This document shows positions 48,697 through 57,614 of a DNA stretch of 64,000 bases, in pieces (position 1 is the first letter of the stretch; every line of letters begins with the position of its first letter). The translations under genes were made by a program, and so were the position numbers. The notes under the pieces were generated by a model, which was not told the origin of the DNA, searched no databases, and saw nothing but the letters and a program-made list of their open reading frames with translations. Source of the DNA: Cupriavidus basilensis (GTDB taxonomy: Bacteria; Pseudomonadota; Gammaproteobacteria; Burkholderiales; Burkholderiaceae); NCBI RefSeq assembly GCF_000876015.1, contig NZ_BBQM01000016.1, positions 310,001-374,000 on the forward strand, in the 5' to 3' direction.

Positions 48697-49516
48697 GCCT
48701 CGGCCTCCCGATTTCCCACTTTCCTTCTGCATACTCGTTCACCTTCCAGCCCACGGCATCAAGCTCGGCCAGGGCCTTGCGAGCCTTCTGCCGGCGCTTC
48801 TTCATGGCCTCGGCGTTCGCTTCGTCCGGCCAGACGTAACCGCAAAGCGTATCGAGTTCTGCGCGCCCGGCTTTGCCAGGGTCGATCCAGCCGCACAGCC
48901 GTTGATGAATCAGGCGAGCCGGGTCGGTTTGGAGCGCCCGCACCTCGGCCATCTCGATGCGGGTGTAGGGGCGCCGCCCAAGAATCGCCTCCGCAATCTG
49001 GGGATTCAGCGCAACGAATAGCCGCCCGTCTTCGTCGTCGAAGGCATAGCTCATCAGGTGAAAGGACCTTTGCCGGCTTCCTTTTGTGACTACCACCGTC
49101 ACGTTCGCCATGCGGAGCAAGCACGCCTTGATCGCCCTGATGTTGTCGCCGCCATCGGTCAAGCCGATTTCGGCCAGTAGGCTTGTCATGCTCTCGCGTA
49201 CGACAAGCGCATCCTGCCCAACCGCGTCGAACTTCGGCTCCAGGAATAGACGGAGTTGCCTCGGCAAATCCGCTGTTGGCTGTGGCGTCAGGATGATGCC
49301 CTTCGGCCCTCCAAGAGCCACAAGGCCTTGCAGCAATCGCATATCGTCAGCGCCAAGAGGCTCAAAGCCGACGAATCGCGCTTGTTCATTCTCGGCATAG
49401 TGATACGTCACATCGAGCTTGAACTTCTTTCGTTCGCCGCGCTTGAGACTGCGGAACAAACCGGGAACCAAACAGTGCATTGGGTCGTGCCTGGCATGGG
49501 TGAGGTCAAAAGCCAT
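48647..49516 (-). CDS. repC: IncQ-type replication initiator RepC
   Basis: This 289-residue protein closely follows RSF1010 RepC in pattern: HARHDPMHCLVPGLFRSLKR, GERKKFKLDVTY, QLRLFLEPKFDAV and LIHQRLCGWIDPGKAGRAEL with the TLCGYVWP motif. RepC binds iterons and opens the origin. I chose the ATG at 49516 because GGAGG lies 7 bases upstream and the protein then begins where the family does; it overlaps repA by 11 bases, as is usual for IncQ repA-repC. The last codons form part of the 22-base repeats. No repB primase is present. Confidence 0.9.
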   Translation of the reverse strand: MAFDLTHARHDPMHCLVPGLFRSLKRGERKKFKLDVTYHYAENEQARFVGFEPLGADDMRLLQGLVALGGPKGIILTPQPTADLPRQLRLFLEPKFDAVGQDALVVRESMTSLLAEIGLTDGGDNIRAIKACLLRMANVTVVVTKGSRQRSFHLMSYAFDDEDGRLFVALNPQIAEAILGRRPYTRIEMAEVRALQTDPARLIHQRLCGWIDPGKAGRAELDTLCGYVWPDEANAEAMKKRRQKARKALAELDAVGWKVNEYAEGKWEIGRPRPVATFPNLRSNVPLHP

Positions 49517-50384
49517 CGCCTCGCCTCCGACCATCACGTCCCTTTTCCTCATTTCTGCGGGCCTCATACAGCTCCACCGGCAACAGCACGCCGCCGGCGT
49601 GCCGCATGTACCAGCGATCAAGCGGCGTGGCGTCGTAGTTCTGCTTGCTGACGCCGAAGCGCACGAAGTAGCCACGCCGCTCATCGCCGATGGGCTGCCG
49701 GTCATGAGCGCGGTCGCTGAGGCGCTTCGCCTCGTCCTCAGTCATGCGCGCGACGTAACCGCACCACCTGGCGTTATCGATCAGCGCGGACGCACCACGT
49801 GCGGCCTGTTGCTGGTCGGTCTGCCCTTCGCGAGCACTTCCCTTGCTGACGTGATGCAGGTAGAGCACGGATGCGCCCGTGGTAGCCGCGACCTGCTCCA
49901 GCACAGCCACGAGGCGGGCCATATCGCCGTTGCTGTTCTCATCGAGGGCGTGGATGCGGCTCAGGGTATCCAGTACGATCAGCCTCGCTTCGGCGCTGTA
50001 TTCGATGACGCGGCGCAACTGAACCTTTTCCATGATGTTCAGGCGCTTGCCCATGATCGGCTCAAGCGCAAGGTTCTCCGCTATGGCTTCGCGGGCTGCA
50101 TGCCCGAGGTGCTGGCCGATGGCGTGAATGCGCCGTACAAGCGCGGGCGGCGGGTCTTCCCCGGCCAGATAGACCACGCGCCCGGTGTGTGCGGGGGCCA
50201 GGCCCACGAGGTCGCCGCCGGCAACGCTGCATGCAATGCTCATGGCCGCTTCCAGCGCCCAGAAGCTCTTGCCTGTGGCCCCCGGGGCGACCAGCGCGCC
50301 CACAGTGCCCGCAAGGAAGCCGGGCCATATGAAGTCAAGCACCGGCGGTTCTTGCTCGAAGGCCGCCAGTACATCAATCGCCAT
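49506..50384 (-). CDS. repA: IncQ-type replicative helicase RepA
   Basis: The 292-residue protein is a RecA-like hexameric helicase: Walker A APGATGKS at 34-41, Walker B RLIVLDTLSRIH, and a later VLYLHHVSKGS sensor segment. RSF1010 RepA has the same layout and unwinds DNA during plasmid replication. It lies between the small HTH gene (16 bases upstream) and repC (overlapping). Together they are the core of an IncQ-like replicon now resident in the chromosome; repB and a recognised mobABC set are missing. Confidence 0.9.
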   Translation of the reverse strand: MAIDVLAAFEQEPPVLDFIWPGFLAGTVGALVAPGATGKSFWALEAAMSIACSVAGGDLVGLAPAHTGRVVYLAGEDPPPALVRRIHAIGQHLGHAAREAIAENLALEPIMGKRLNIMEKVQLRRVIEYSAEARLIVLDTLSRIHALDENSNGDMARLVAVLEQVAATTGASVLYLHHVSKGSAREGQTDQQQAARGASALIDNARWCGYVARMTEDEAKRLSDRAHDRQPIGDERRGYFVRFGVSKQNYDATPLDRWYMRHAGGVLLPVELYEARRNEEKGRDGRRRGDGF

Positions 50385-50399
50385 GACGCTGTTCCCCGC

Positions 50400-50621
50400 T
50401 CAGTACAGGGACTCGTCGCTCAACACCTCGGCGATCTGCGAAGTTCGGAAGTAGACCCGCCGGCCGATCTTCAAGCGGGACTTGTTGATCCGCCCCGCCC
50501 ACTCGCTCGGTGCGCGCAGGCTGATCCGTAATCCATCCGGCGATCGATCCAGGACAGAGGCGAGCTGTGCCATGCTCAGCAGCGGGCCGAAGCGTTGCAG
50601 CAGCGTGTCTTCCATCGTCAT
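50400..50621 (-). CDS. Small HTH protein leading the rep operon
   Basis: The 73-residue product (TMEDTLLQRFGPLLSMAQLA, then VLDRSPDGLRISLR and RLKIGRRVYFRTSQIAEVL) looks like an AlpA/excisionase-type helix-turn-helix protein. The ATG at 50621 follows the strong site GGAGG in the leader shared with traK. As first gene of the rep operon it may repress it and so control copy number, as small repressors do in IncQ plasmids. No close family could be named. Confidence 0.7.
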   Translation of the reverse strand: MTMEDTLLQRFGPLLSMAQLASVLDRSPDGLRISLRAPSEWAGRINKSRLKIGRRVYFRTSQIAEVLSDESLY

Positions 50622-50623
50622 TG

Positions 50624-50712
50624 CGTAAACCTCCGTTATCAACTGAATTGCAACGAAGGTTACGCAGCGCCAGGCTTGCTTGGAGCCTATTTGTTGTCGA
50701 TAATGGTTGACA
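50624..50712 (-). promoter_or_regulatory. rep operon leader and operator copy 2
   Basis: The operator TGTCAACCA-N7-CAAC (minus strand, 50712 to 50693) is followed by a leader that matches the traK leader. The operator also covers the start codon of the divergent 348-residue gene (ATG at 50703 or 50712). A protein bound here could control both directions. Confidence 0.7.
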
Positions 50713-51749
50713 TGGAAAGCGAAGAAGACGCGCAGAAACGCCTTGGCCCTTACTACATTTCCATCTGGGAAGGATGTGCGCCTGGCGTTTCTCAGGCTAT
50801 CAAAGACTTTCGCGAACGCTGGAAGCCATACTCCATATCCTCAAGACGCTACCCCATCTGGCGACTGATCCACGAAGTGGTCGACCCCGCCGTGAGCGCG
50901 TACTTGGCAACTCTACCGGCACGCTATTCTGGTTACGTCCCCGGCGCGGGAACAGGAATCGGCTTCAGCGCAATTATTCGACTGGTTGGGTTTGATGCGA
51001 TGGTTCGTGTTCAACGGCAGTTGCTACGCCAGTTCATCAAGACGGAAGACACGCAAACAGCCAGAGATCAACGCTTTGTTGCCTCGTTCGAATCATTAAT
51101 CGACTTGGTTAGTGACTGTGGCCGAAAGCGTCCAAAGACCTCAACTGCCGTCAGGGGCGTCAGTCTCAATGCAGAACGCAAACATGGCTTTTGCGATCTC
51201 TGCGGAAATCTTTCGGAGTTTTCAGCCTTCATGGCCATAGTCGCCGAGGAGAAGGTCAATGATGTGGAGCTTGAAAACCGCAAGAAGCTTGAACTCAGCC
51301 ATCAGTATTGCAACAGGCATCGCCCCAAACTTCCGAATGGCGAATGGAACCCTGTATACAGACAAGCGAAGCGGTCGCTCAGCCAGTTTGAAGTCGAAGT
51401 AGCGAGGCTCAGCCGCCAATGCGCCAGGCCGTCCTCACCACAGGCAGCGGCGTCGGGCGATCCACTGGTAGATAGCTATTACTACCGCTATTTGCTGCAC
51501 AAGGGAGTGCAGCCGGCAGACAAAGCCGCGCTGCGCAATCTGGCCCGATTGATGGTGGACAATAAGCTGTCGGACACCAAGAAAAAAATGCTGGTTCTTC
51601 TACATTCCGGGTTCAATCAATCAGTGATCGCAAGCAAGTTGCAAGGCCATGGACAAAAATCCCTGACCCGCCAAGCGGTATCTAAAGCACTGACATCGAT
51701 TTCCGAAATATTCGACCTGAGGAAACCCAATAGGCACTTCGTTTTTTGA
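50703..51749 (+). CDS. Unrecognised Cys/His-containing protein, candidate regulator of the mosaic
   Basis: From the ATG at 50703 the product has 348 residues. The middle contains GFCDLCGNLSEF and, later, LSHQYCNRHRP, a CxxC plus H-x3-C-x2-H set that could bind zinc. The C-terminal 80 residues (ADKAALRNLARLMVDNKLSD and LTRQAVSKALTSISEIF) look like a helix-turn-helix. I do not recognise the family. It is divergent from the rep operon, and all three copies of the TGTCAACCA-N7-CAAC element surround it or its neighbours, so it is the best candidate for the protein that binds them. Confidence 0.65.
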   Translation: MVDMESEEDAQKRLGPYYISIWEGCAPGVSQAIKDFRERWKPYSISSRRYPIWRLIHEVVDPAVSAYLATLPARYSGYVPGAGTGIGFSAIIRLVGFDAMVRVQRQLLRQFIKTEDTQTARDQRFVASFESLIDLVSDCGRKRPKTSTAVRGVSLNAERKHGFCDLCGNLSEFSAFMAIVAEEKVNDVELENRKKLELSHQYCNRHRPKLPNGEWNPVYRQAKRSLSQFEVEVARLSRQCARPSSPQAAASGDPLVDSYYYRYLLHKGVQPADKAALRNLARLMVDNKLSDTKKKMLVLLHSGFNQSVIASKLQGHGQKSLTRQAVSKALTSISEIFDLRKPNRHFVF

Positions 51750-51758
51750 CGCCCATCT

Positions 51759-51778
51759 TGTCAACCATAATCGCCAAC
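51759..51778 (+). promoter_or_regulatory. Operator copy 3, upstream of the alpA-like gene
   Basis: TGTCAACCATAATCGCCAAC at 51759-51778 is the third copy of the element found before traK and the rep operon, in the same orientation relative to the gene that follows. It begins 10 bases after the stop codon of the 348-residue gene. Confidence 0.75.
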
Positions 51779-51852
51779 AATTGGACCGAATCAACCTGCT
51801 TCGCCAGGCACCATCAGGCACATGTTCGCAAGTGACTGAAAGAGGCCAGGAG

Positions 51853-52098
51853 ATGCAAGCAACGACAAGCAAGACGCTTATCAACCGCAAGAAGCTACTG
51901 GCGATGATCCCGCTGTCTGAGCGCACGATTTTCAACATGGAGCAGCGTGGGGAATTCCCGCGCCGGATCGCACTCACCAGCCGAAACGTCGCCTGGGACT
52001 TGGCAGAGGTCGAGGAATGGATCGAGGCGCGCAAGGCATCGGGCACTCAGGCCATGCGTCCCGGCTTCACCCCGTCGGTCGCAGCAGCCACTTTTTAG
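51853..52098 (+). CDS. AlpA-family transcriptional regulator
   Basis: This 81-residue protein has LINRKKLLAMIPLSERTIFN followed by GEFPRRIALTSRNVAWDLAEVEEWIEAR, a complete AlpA-type helix-turn-helix. Such proteins activate integrase genes or act as excision factors. It is convergent with the intact integrase, 89 bases away, and may control or direct it. AGGAG precedes the ATG at 51853. The right inverted repeat of the rep module overlaps its last codons. Confidence 0.88.
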   Translation: MQATTSKTLINRKKLLAMIPLSERTIFNMEQRGEFPRRIALTSRNVAWDLAEVEEWIEARKASGTQAMRPGFTPSVAAATF

Positions 52099-52129
52099 CG
52101 GCTAAAACGCAGCGCCCCTCAAGTGTCAA
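52091..52129 (-). repeat. Right 39-bp inverted repeat of the rep module (KorB operator plus iteron)
   Basis: The inverted partner of 48411-48449. It contains the KorB operator TTTAGCGGCTAAA (52094-52106) and the TrfA-type iteron (52114-52129, minus strand TTGACACTTGAGGGGC), again seven bases apart. Confidence 0.85.
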
Positions 52130-52187
52130 TGAAACCCGGGGCCATGCCTCGATGTTCGGGCAGGCGAGCGAACTGTCATCTTCTGGC

Positions 52188-53390
52188 TTACGCCTTCGGC
52201 CGCTTCAGTGTCCATTCGTCGATCATGTCCGCCCAGTCTTGCAACATCGCCGTCCGCTGCTCGCGGTACTCGGCCTTGTTGTAGACGGCCCTGACGCCTC
52301 GCTGCTCGTGCGCCAGGCACTTCTCAATCCAGTCCGTGTTGTAGCCGGCCTCATGCAGCAACGTGCTAGCTGTGCGCCGCAAGTCATGTGGCCCGAACTT
52401 GGCGAGTGACTTCCCTTCCTTCTGCGCCAGCCGATACGTCAGCGTCAGCACCTGGTTGAGCGTGGCGCTGCTCATGGGCAAGTCCGAGTCGTACCGCGAC
52501 GGCAACACGTAGTCCGATCCGCCGGCAAAGGTCTTGAGGGCAATGAAGATGTCCAGCGCCTGCCGGGACAGGAAAACCAGGTGCGGATTGCGTCGCTTCA
52601 TCCGCTCCTTCGGGATGGTCCAAAGCGCCTCGCTGAAGTTGATCTCGCTCCAGGTCGCGTTGGTCAGCTCGCTCTTGCGCACCATCGTCAGCAGCAACAA
52701 CTTGGCGGCAGCCCGAATGGATGGCGTTGTGCCGATGCGCTCCATGTACTGGTACATCAGACCGATCTCGTCGGGCGTCAGCGCACGGTCGCGCGGCTCG
52801 AACTTGGCGATAGTCGTCGGCCGCACCAGCTCTGCCGGGTTCTCAACCTTCTGGCCGCGCTCGATGGCCCAGCGAAAGACCTGCAACACCACCTCGCGAG
52901 CATGCACTGCGGTCGCCGGTGCACCGCGCTCCACGATGGCATCGGTCAGCGCCCGCAAGTCCTCGTGGGTGATCTCCACCAGCTTCTGGTTGCTGAATTT
53001 CGGCTTCAGCTCGCGCTCGTAGACTGAACGGCGCATGTCGCGGGTGGAGTCGGCCATCTGGTAGCCGCGCAGCCACTTTTCCGCCCATGCCCCGAACGTC
53101 TCCGCATCCTTGATGCGAGCCTTGTCCCGCGCCTTCTCTTTGGCCGGCGACTTCCCAGCCGCGATCATCTTCTTGGCCTCGCCCAACCGCTCGCGGGCTT
53201 CCGCAAGGGTGATGCCGCCGACGCCATAGCGGCCGAAGGTGATGGTCTCCTGCCGGCCGTGGATCGAGTAGTTGTAGCGGAACGAGATCGCCCCGGCGGG
53301 CGTGACGGCCACATAGAGGCCGTCACGGTCGTTTTCCTTGTAGAGCTTGTCCCTCGGCTTGAGGTTGCGCAGCTTGGTATCGGTCAGCAT
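52188..53390 (-). CDS. Tyrosine recombinase / guaA-specific island integrase
   Basis: This 400-residue integrase has the DUF4102 arm-binding domain (LRNLKPRDKLYKENDRDG), a core-binding domain and the catalytic residues Arg238, His335, Arg338, His361 and Tyr370. I chose the ATG at 53390; upstream codons have no family similarity. It lies directly beside the guaA 3' end, as do known guaA-specific integrases such as that of GIsul2. It is close to the integrase at 26551-27801, including the shared LTLV/MVRKSEL and HDLRRT blocks. It should be the enzyme that inserted the last island. Confidence 0.93.
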   Translation of the reverse strand: MLTDTKLRNLKPRDKLYKENDRDGLYVAVTPAGAISFRYNYSIHGRQETITFGRYGVGGITLAEARERLGEAKKMIAAGKSPAKEKARDKARIKDAETFGAWAEKWLRGYQMADSTRDMRRSVYERELKPKFSNQKLVEITHEDLRALTDAIVERGAPATAVHAREVVLQVFRWAIERGQKVENPAELVRPTTIAKFEPRDRALTPDEIGLMYQYMERIGTTPSIRAAAKLLLLTMVRKSELTNATWSEINFSEALWTIPKERMKRRNPHLVFLSRQALDIFIALKTFAGGSDYVLPSRYDSDLPMSSATLNQVLTLTYRLAQKEGKSLAKFGPHDLRRTASTLLHEAGYNTDWIEKCLAHEQRGVRAVYNKAEYREQRTAMLQDWADMIDEWTLKRPKA

Positions 53391-53412
53391 GGTTTTCGCC
53401 CTGATTCGGCTC

Positions 53413-53521
53413 CAATACCATGATTCGCAGCCCATCCTATCATGGCGTAAAAACACAATAAAATCATTGTGTTACGCCATATCAATACCATGAACACCCG
53501 GAAGGTGGCTGCATGGTATTG
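53413..53521. promoter_or_regulatory. Integrase promoter region with CAATACCATG repeats and a long palindrome
   Basis: CAATACCATG occurs at 53413-53422 and 53483-53492 and inverted at 53512-53521. Between the first two lies an imperfect palindrome, ATGGCGTAA (53442) to TTACGCCAT (53480), with inner arms CACAAT and ATTGTG. These are likely arm-type sites for the integrase or its directionality factor, and they cover the region where the integrase promoter must be. Confidence 0.65.
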
Positions 53522-53623
53522 GCGGCATCTCATGGCATTGAAGCGTTCAATGCCATTCATCATGCCATGAAAAAACGGTGCTTGGCGATGCCAAATATTG
53601 CCTGACGGTGCCGAACCAAATCA

Positions 53624-53648
53624 TAAAAAAGCCCGCAGTGACGCGGGC
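53624..53648 (-). terminator. Intrinsic terminator downstream of guaA
   Basis: On the minus strand GCCCGCGTCACTGCGGGC (53648 to 53631) forms a six-pair GC stem followed by a T run (53630-53624). It lies 50 bases after the guaA stop, on the island side of the att site, so the island itself supplies a terminator for guaA. Confidence 0.85.
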
Positions 53649-53697
53649 TTAGGTGTGTTTTCATGCTACTCGGTGCCAGCCGATGCCAGACGCCGAA

Positions 53698-55291
<1,594 letters not shown>

Positions 55292-55317
<26 letters not shown>

Positions 55318-55903
55318 GATGGGCGGATGGCGTGTCGTCCAGCGCGGGCTCGGGCATCACCTCGGTGCCCGGGCCATAGCCGGGCGGCGGGGTGATACCG
55401 GGCTCTTGCCGGTATTCGGGTGATTGCGGCCGGCGTGCCGCGGGCGGCGTGCCGGCATCTTTGTTCTGCGCGTCTTTCTGCAGTTCGCGCTTGTCGCGTT
55501 CGGCGCGCTCGCGCACGCGCACGCGCTTGGCGGCGGGCAGCTGCACGGCCGCGAAGAAAGCGAGGACCGCGGCCAGCACCGGCAGCCAGATCTTGCCCGC
55601 GCCCTGCACCGGCAGGTCGAGCATGAGCATCCAGGCCACGATCAGGATCGCGCTGACGAGGTTGACCTGCCCGACCGTGCGCGCCACCGCGACCGTGAGC
55701 TGGCCGTTGATGGTGGCCTGCCACAGCAGCAGCGCCAGGCCGATCAGCGCGACGCCGAGCAGTTGCCCGTAGAGCGGGGGCTGGGGCTGCGGCAGTTGCA
55801 GCGCACTGTAGAGCGTCGTGAAAGGCGACAGCAGCAGGACGGCGCCGAGCAGCAACTGCAGCAGGGCATCGAGGAACAGCACAGCTCGCAGCAATACTTT
55901 CAT
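55292..55903 (-). CDS. Membrane protein between guaB and guaA
   Basis: The 203-residue product has four hydrophobic segments in the first 125 residues (for example VLLRAVLFLDALLQLLLGAV and LLGVALIGLALLLWQAT) and a charged, proline-rich C-terminal tail (RERAERDKRELQKDA and on). GGAGG precedes the ATG at 55903. It lies in the guaB-guaA operon and overlaps guaA. I cannot assign a function; proteins of this form are found at this place in related Burkholderiaceae. Confidence 0.8.
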
Positions 55904-56028
55904 GAAATCTCCTCCGGTCAGGCGTGGGCCCGGCCTGGGGGCGCGGCCGGCTCGGCCCGGGGGAAACCTGTACCGGGCCGCGCGGCTGGCGGGGCGTCGC
56001 GCCCCGCGCAGCCACTGGTCGAATCGAC

Positions 56029-57492
56029 TTAGTCGATGTAGTAGTTCGGCGCTTCCTTGGTGATCTGCACGTCGTGCACGTGCGATTCGCGCATGCCGGC
56101 GGCGGTGATCTGCACGAACTCGGAAGTCTCGTGCCAGCTGGCGATGGAGCTGCTGCCGCAGTAGCCCATCGAGGCGCGCACGCCGCCGCAAAGCTGGTGG
56201 ATGATGGCCGTGACCGAGCCCTTGTAGGGCACGCGGCCTTCGATCCCTTCGGGGACCAGCTTGTCGACGTTGGCGGTGTTGTCTTCCTGGAAGTAGCGGT
56301 CGGCCGCGCCGTCCTTCATCGCGCCCACCGAGCCCATGCCGCGGTAGCTCTTGAACGAGCGGCCCTGGTACAGGAACACCTCGCCCGGCGCTTCCTCGGT
56401 GCCGGAGAACATGCCACCCATCATGACCACGTGCGCGCCGGCTGCGAGTGCCTTGGCGATGTCGCCCGAGTAGCGGATGCCGCCGTCGGCCACCAGCGGC
56501 ACGCCGGTGCCCTGGAGCGCCTCGGCCACGTTGGCCACCGCGGTGATCTGCGGCACGCCCACGCCGGCGACGATGCGGGTGGTGCAGATGGAGCCGGGGC
56601 CGATGCCGACCTTGACGCCGTCGGCGCCGTGGTCGACCAGCGCGCGCGCGGCGGCGCCGGTGGCGATGTTGCCGCCGATCACCTGCACCTGCGGGTAGTT
56701 CTGCTTGACCCAGCGCACGCGGTCGAGCACGCCCTGGCTGTGGCCGTGGGCGGTGTCGACCACGATCACGTCGACGCCGGCCTTGACCAGCAGGTCGACG
56801 CGCTCGTCGTTGTCGGGGCCCACGCCCACCGCCGCGCCCACGCGCAACTGGCCGCGGTCGTCCTTGCTGGCCAGCGGGTGTTCCACGGCCTTCTGGATAT
56901 CCTTGACGGTGATCAGGCCGCGCAGCTCGAAGGCCTGGTTGACCACCAGCACGCGCTCGAGGCGGTGGCGGTTCATCAGGCGCTTGGCGTCTTCCAGCGA
57001 GGCGTCCTCGCCCACCGTGACGAGCTTCTCGCGCGGGGTCATCTTGGCGCGCGCCGGTGCGTCGAGGTCTTCCTCGAAGCGCAGGTCGCGGTTGGTGATG
57101 ATGCCCACCACGGACTTGCCTTCCAGCACGGGGAAGCCGGAGATGCCGTATTGATGTGACAATGCAATCACATCGCGGATCTTCATGTCCGGCGGGATGG
57201 TGATCGGGTCGCGCAGCACGCCCGACTCGTAGCGCTTGACGCGCGCCACCTCGCGGGCCTGGTCGGCCGGCTTCAGGTTCTTGTGGACGATGCCGATGCC
57301 GCCGGCCTGCGCCATTGCAATGGCCAGGCGGGCTTCCGTGACGGTATCCATTGCGGCGGATACCAGCGGAATGTTCAGTTCGATCGAACGGGTCAGGCGG
57401 GTGCGGAGGGAGACATCACGGGGCAGTACCGACGAATAGGCCGGCACGAGCAGCACGTCATCGAATGTGAGTGCTTTCTGGACAAGACGCAT
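56029..57492 (-). CDS. guaB: Inosine-5'-monophosphate dehydrogenase
   Basis: The 487-residue enzyme oxidises IMP to XMP with NAD, the committed step of GMP synthesis. It has a TIM barrel split by two CBS domains (about 95-205), the active-site loop GPGSICTTR with the catalytic cysteine, and the flap region SSSIASWH-like near the end. It is the first gene of the guaB-orf-guaA operon. Confidence 0.98.
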   Translation of the reverse strand: MRLVQKALTFDDVLLVPAYSSVLPRDVSLRTRLTRSIELNIPLVSAAMDTVTEARLAIAMAQAGGIGIVHKNLKPADQAREVARVKRYESGVLRDPITIPPDMKIRDVIALSHQYGISGFPVLEGKSVVGIITNRDLRFEEDLDAPARAKMTPREKLVTVGEDASLEDAKRLMNRHRLERVLVVNQAFELRGLITVKDIQKAVEHPLASKDDRGQLRVGAAVGVGPDNDERVDLLVKAGVDVIVVDTAHGHSQGVLDRVRWVKQNYPQVQVIGGNIATGAAARALVDHGADGVKVGIGPGSICTTRIVAGVGVPQITAVANVAEALQGTGVPLVADGGIRYSGDIAKALAAGAHVVMMGGMFSGTEEAPGEVFLYQGRSFKSYRGMGSVGAMKDGAADRYFQEDNTANVDKLVPEGIEGRVPYKGSVTAIIHQLCGGVRASMGYCGSSSIASWHETSEFVQITAAGMRESHVHDVQITKEAPNYYID

Positions 57493-57518
57493 AGCAATTC
57501 CTCTAGGCGCAAAACCGA

Positions 57519-57524
57519 ATTATA
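57519..57524 (-). promoter_or_regulatory. Probable -10 box of the guaB operon
   Basis: On the minus strand TATAAT lies at 57524-57519, 27 bases before the guaB start. Seventeen bases further upstream is TCAAGA, a weak -35 box. The placement fits a short leader for the guaB-guaA operon. Confidence 0.55.
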
Positions 57525-57614
57525 CAGGAATGGCACGTTTCTTGATGCGCCTGCGAGTGCCCTTGTGCGAGTCTGCTATGCTCTTTGTCTTTTTTCCGGC
57601 ATAGGCGGACCACG

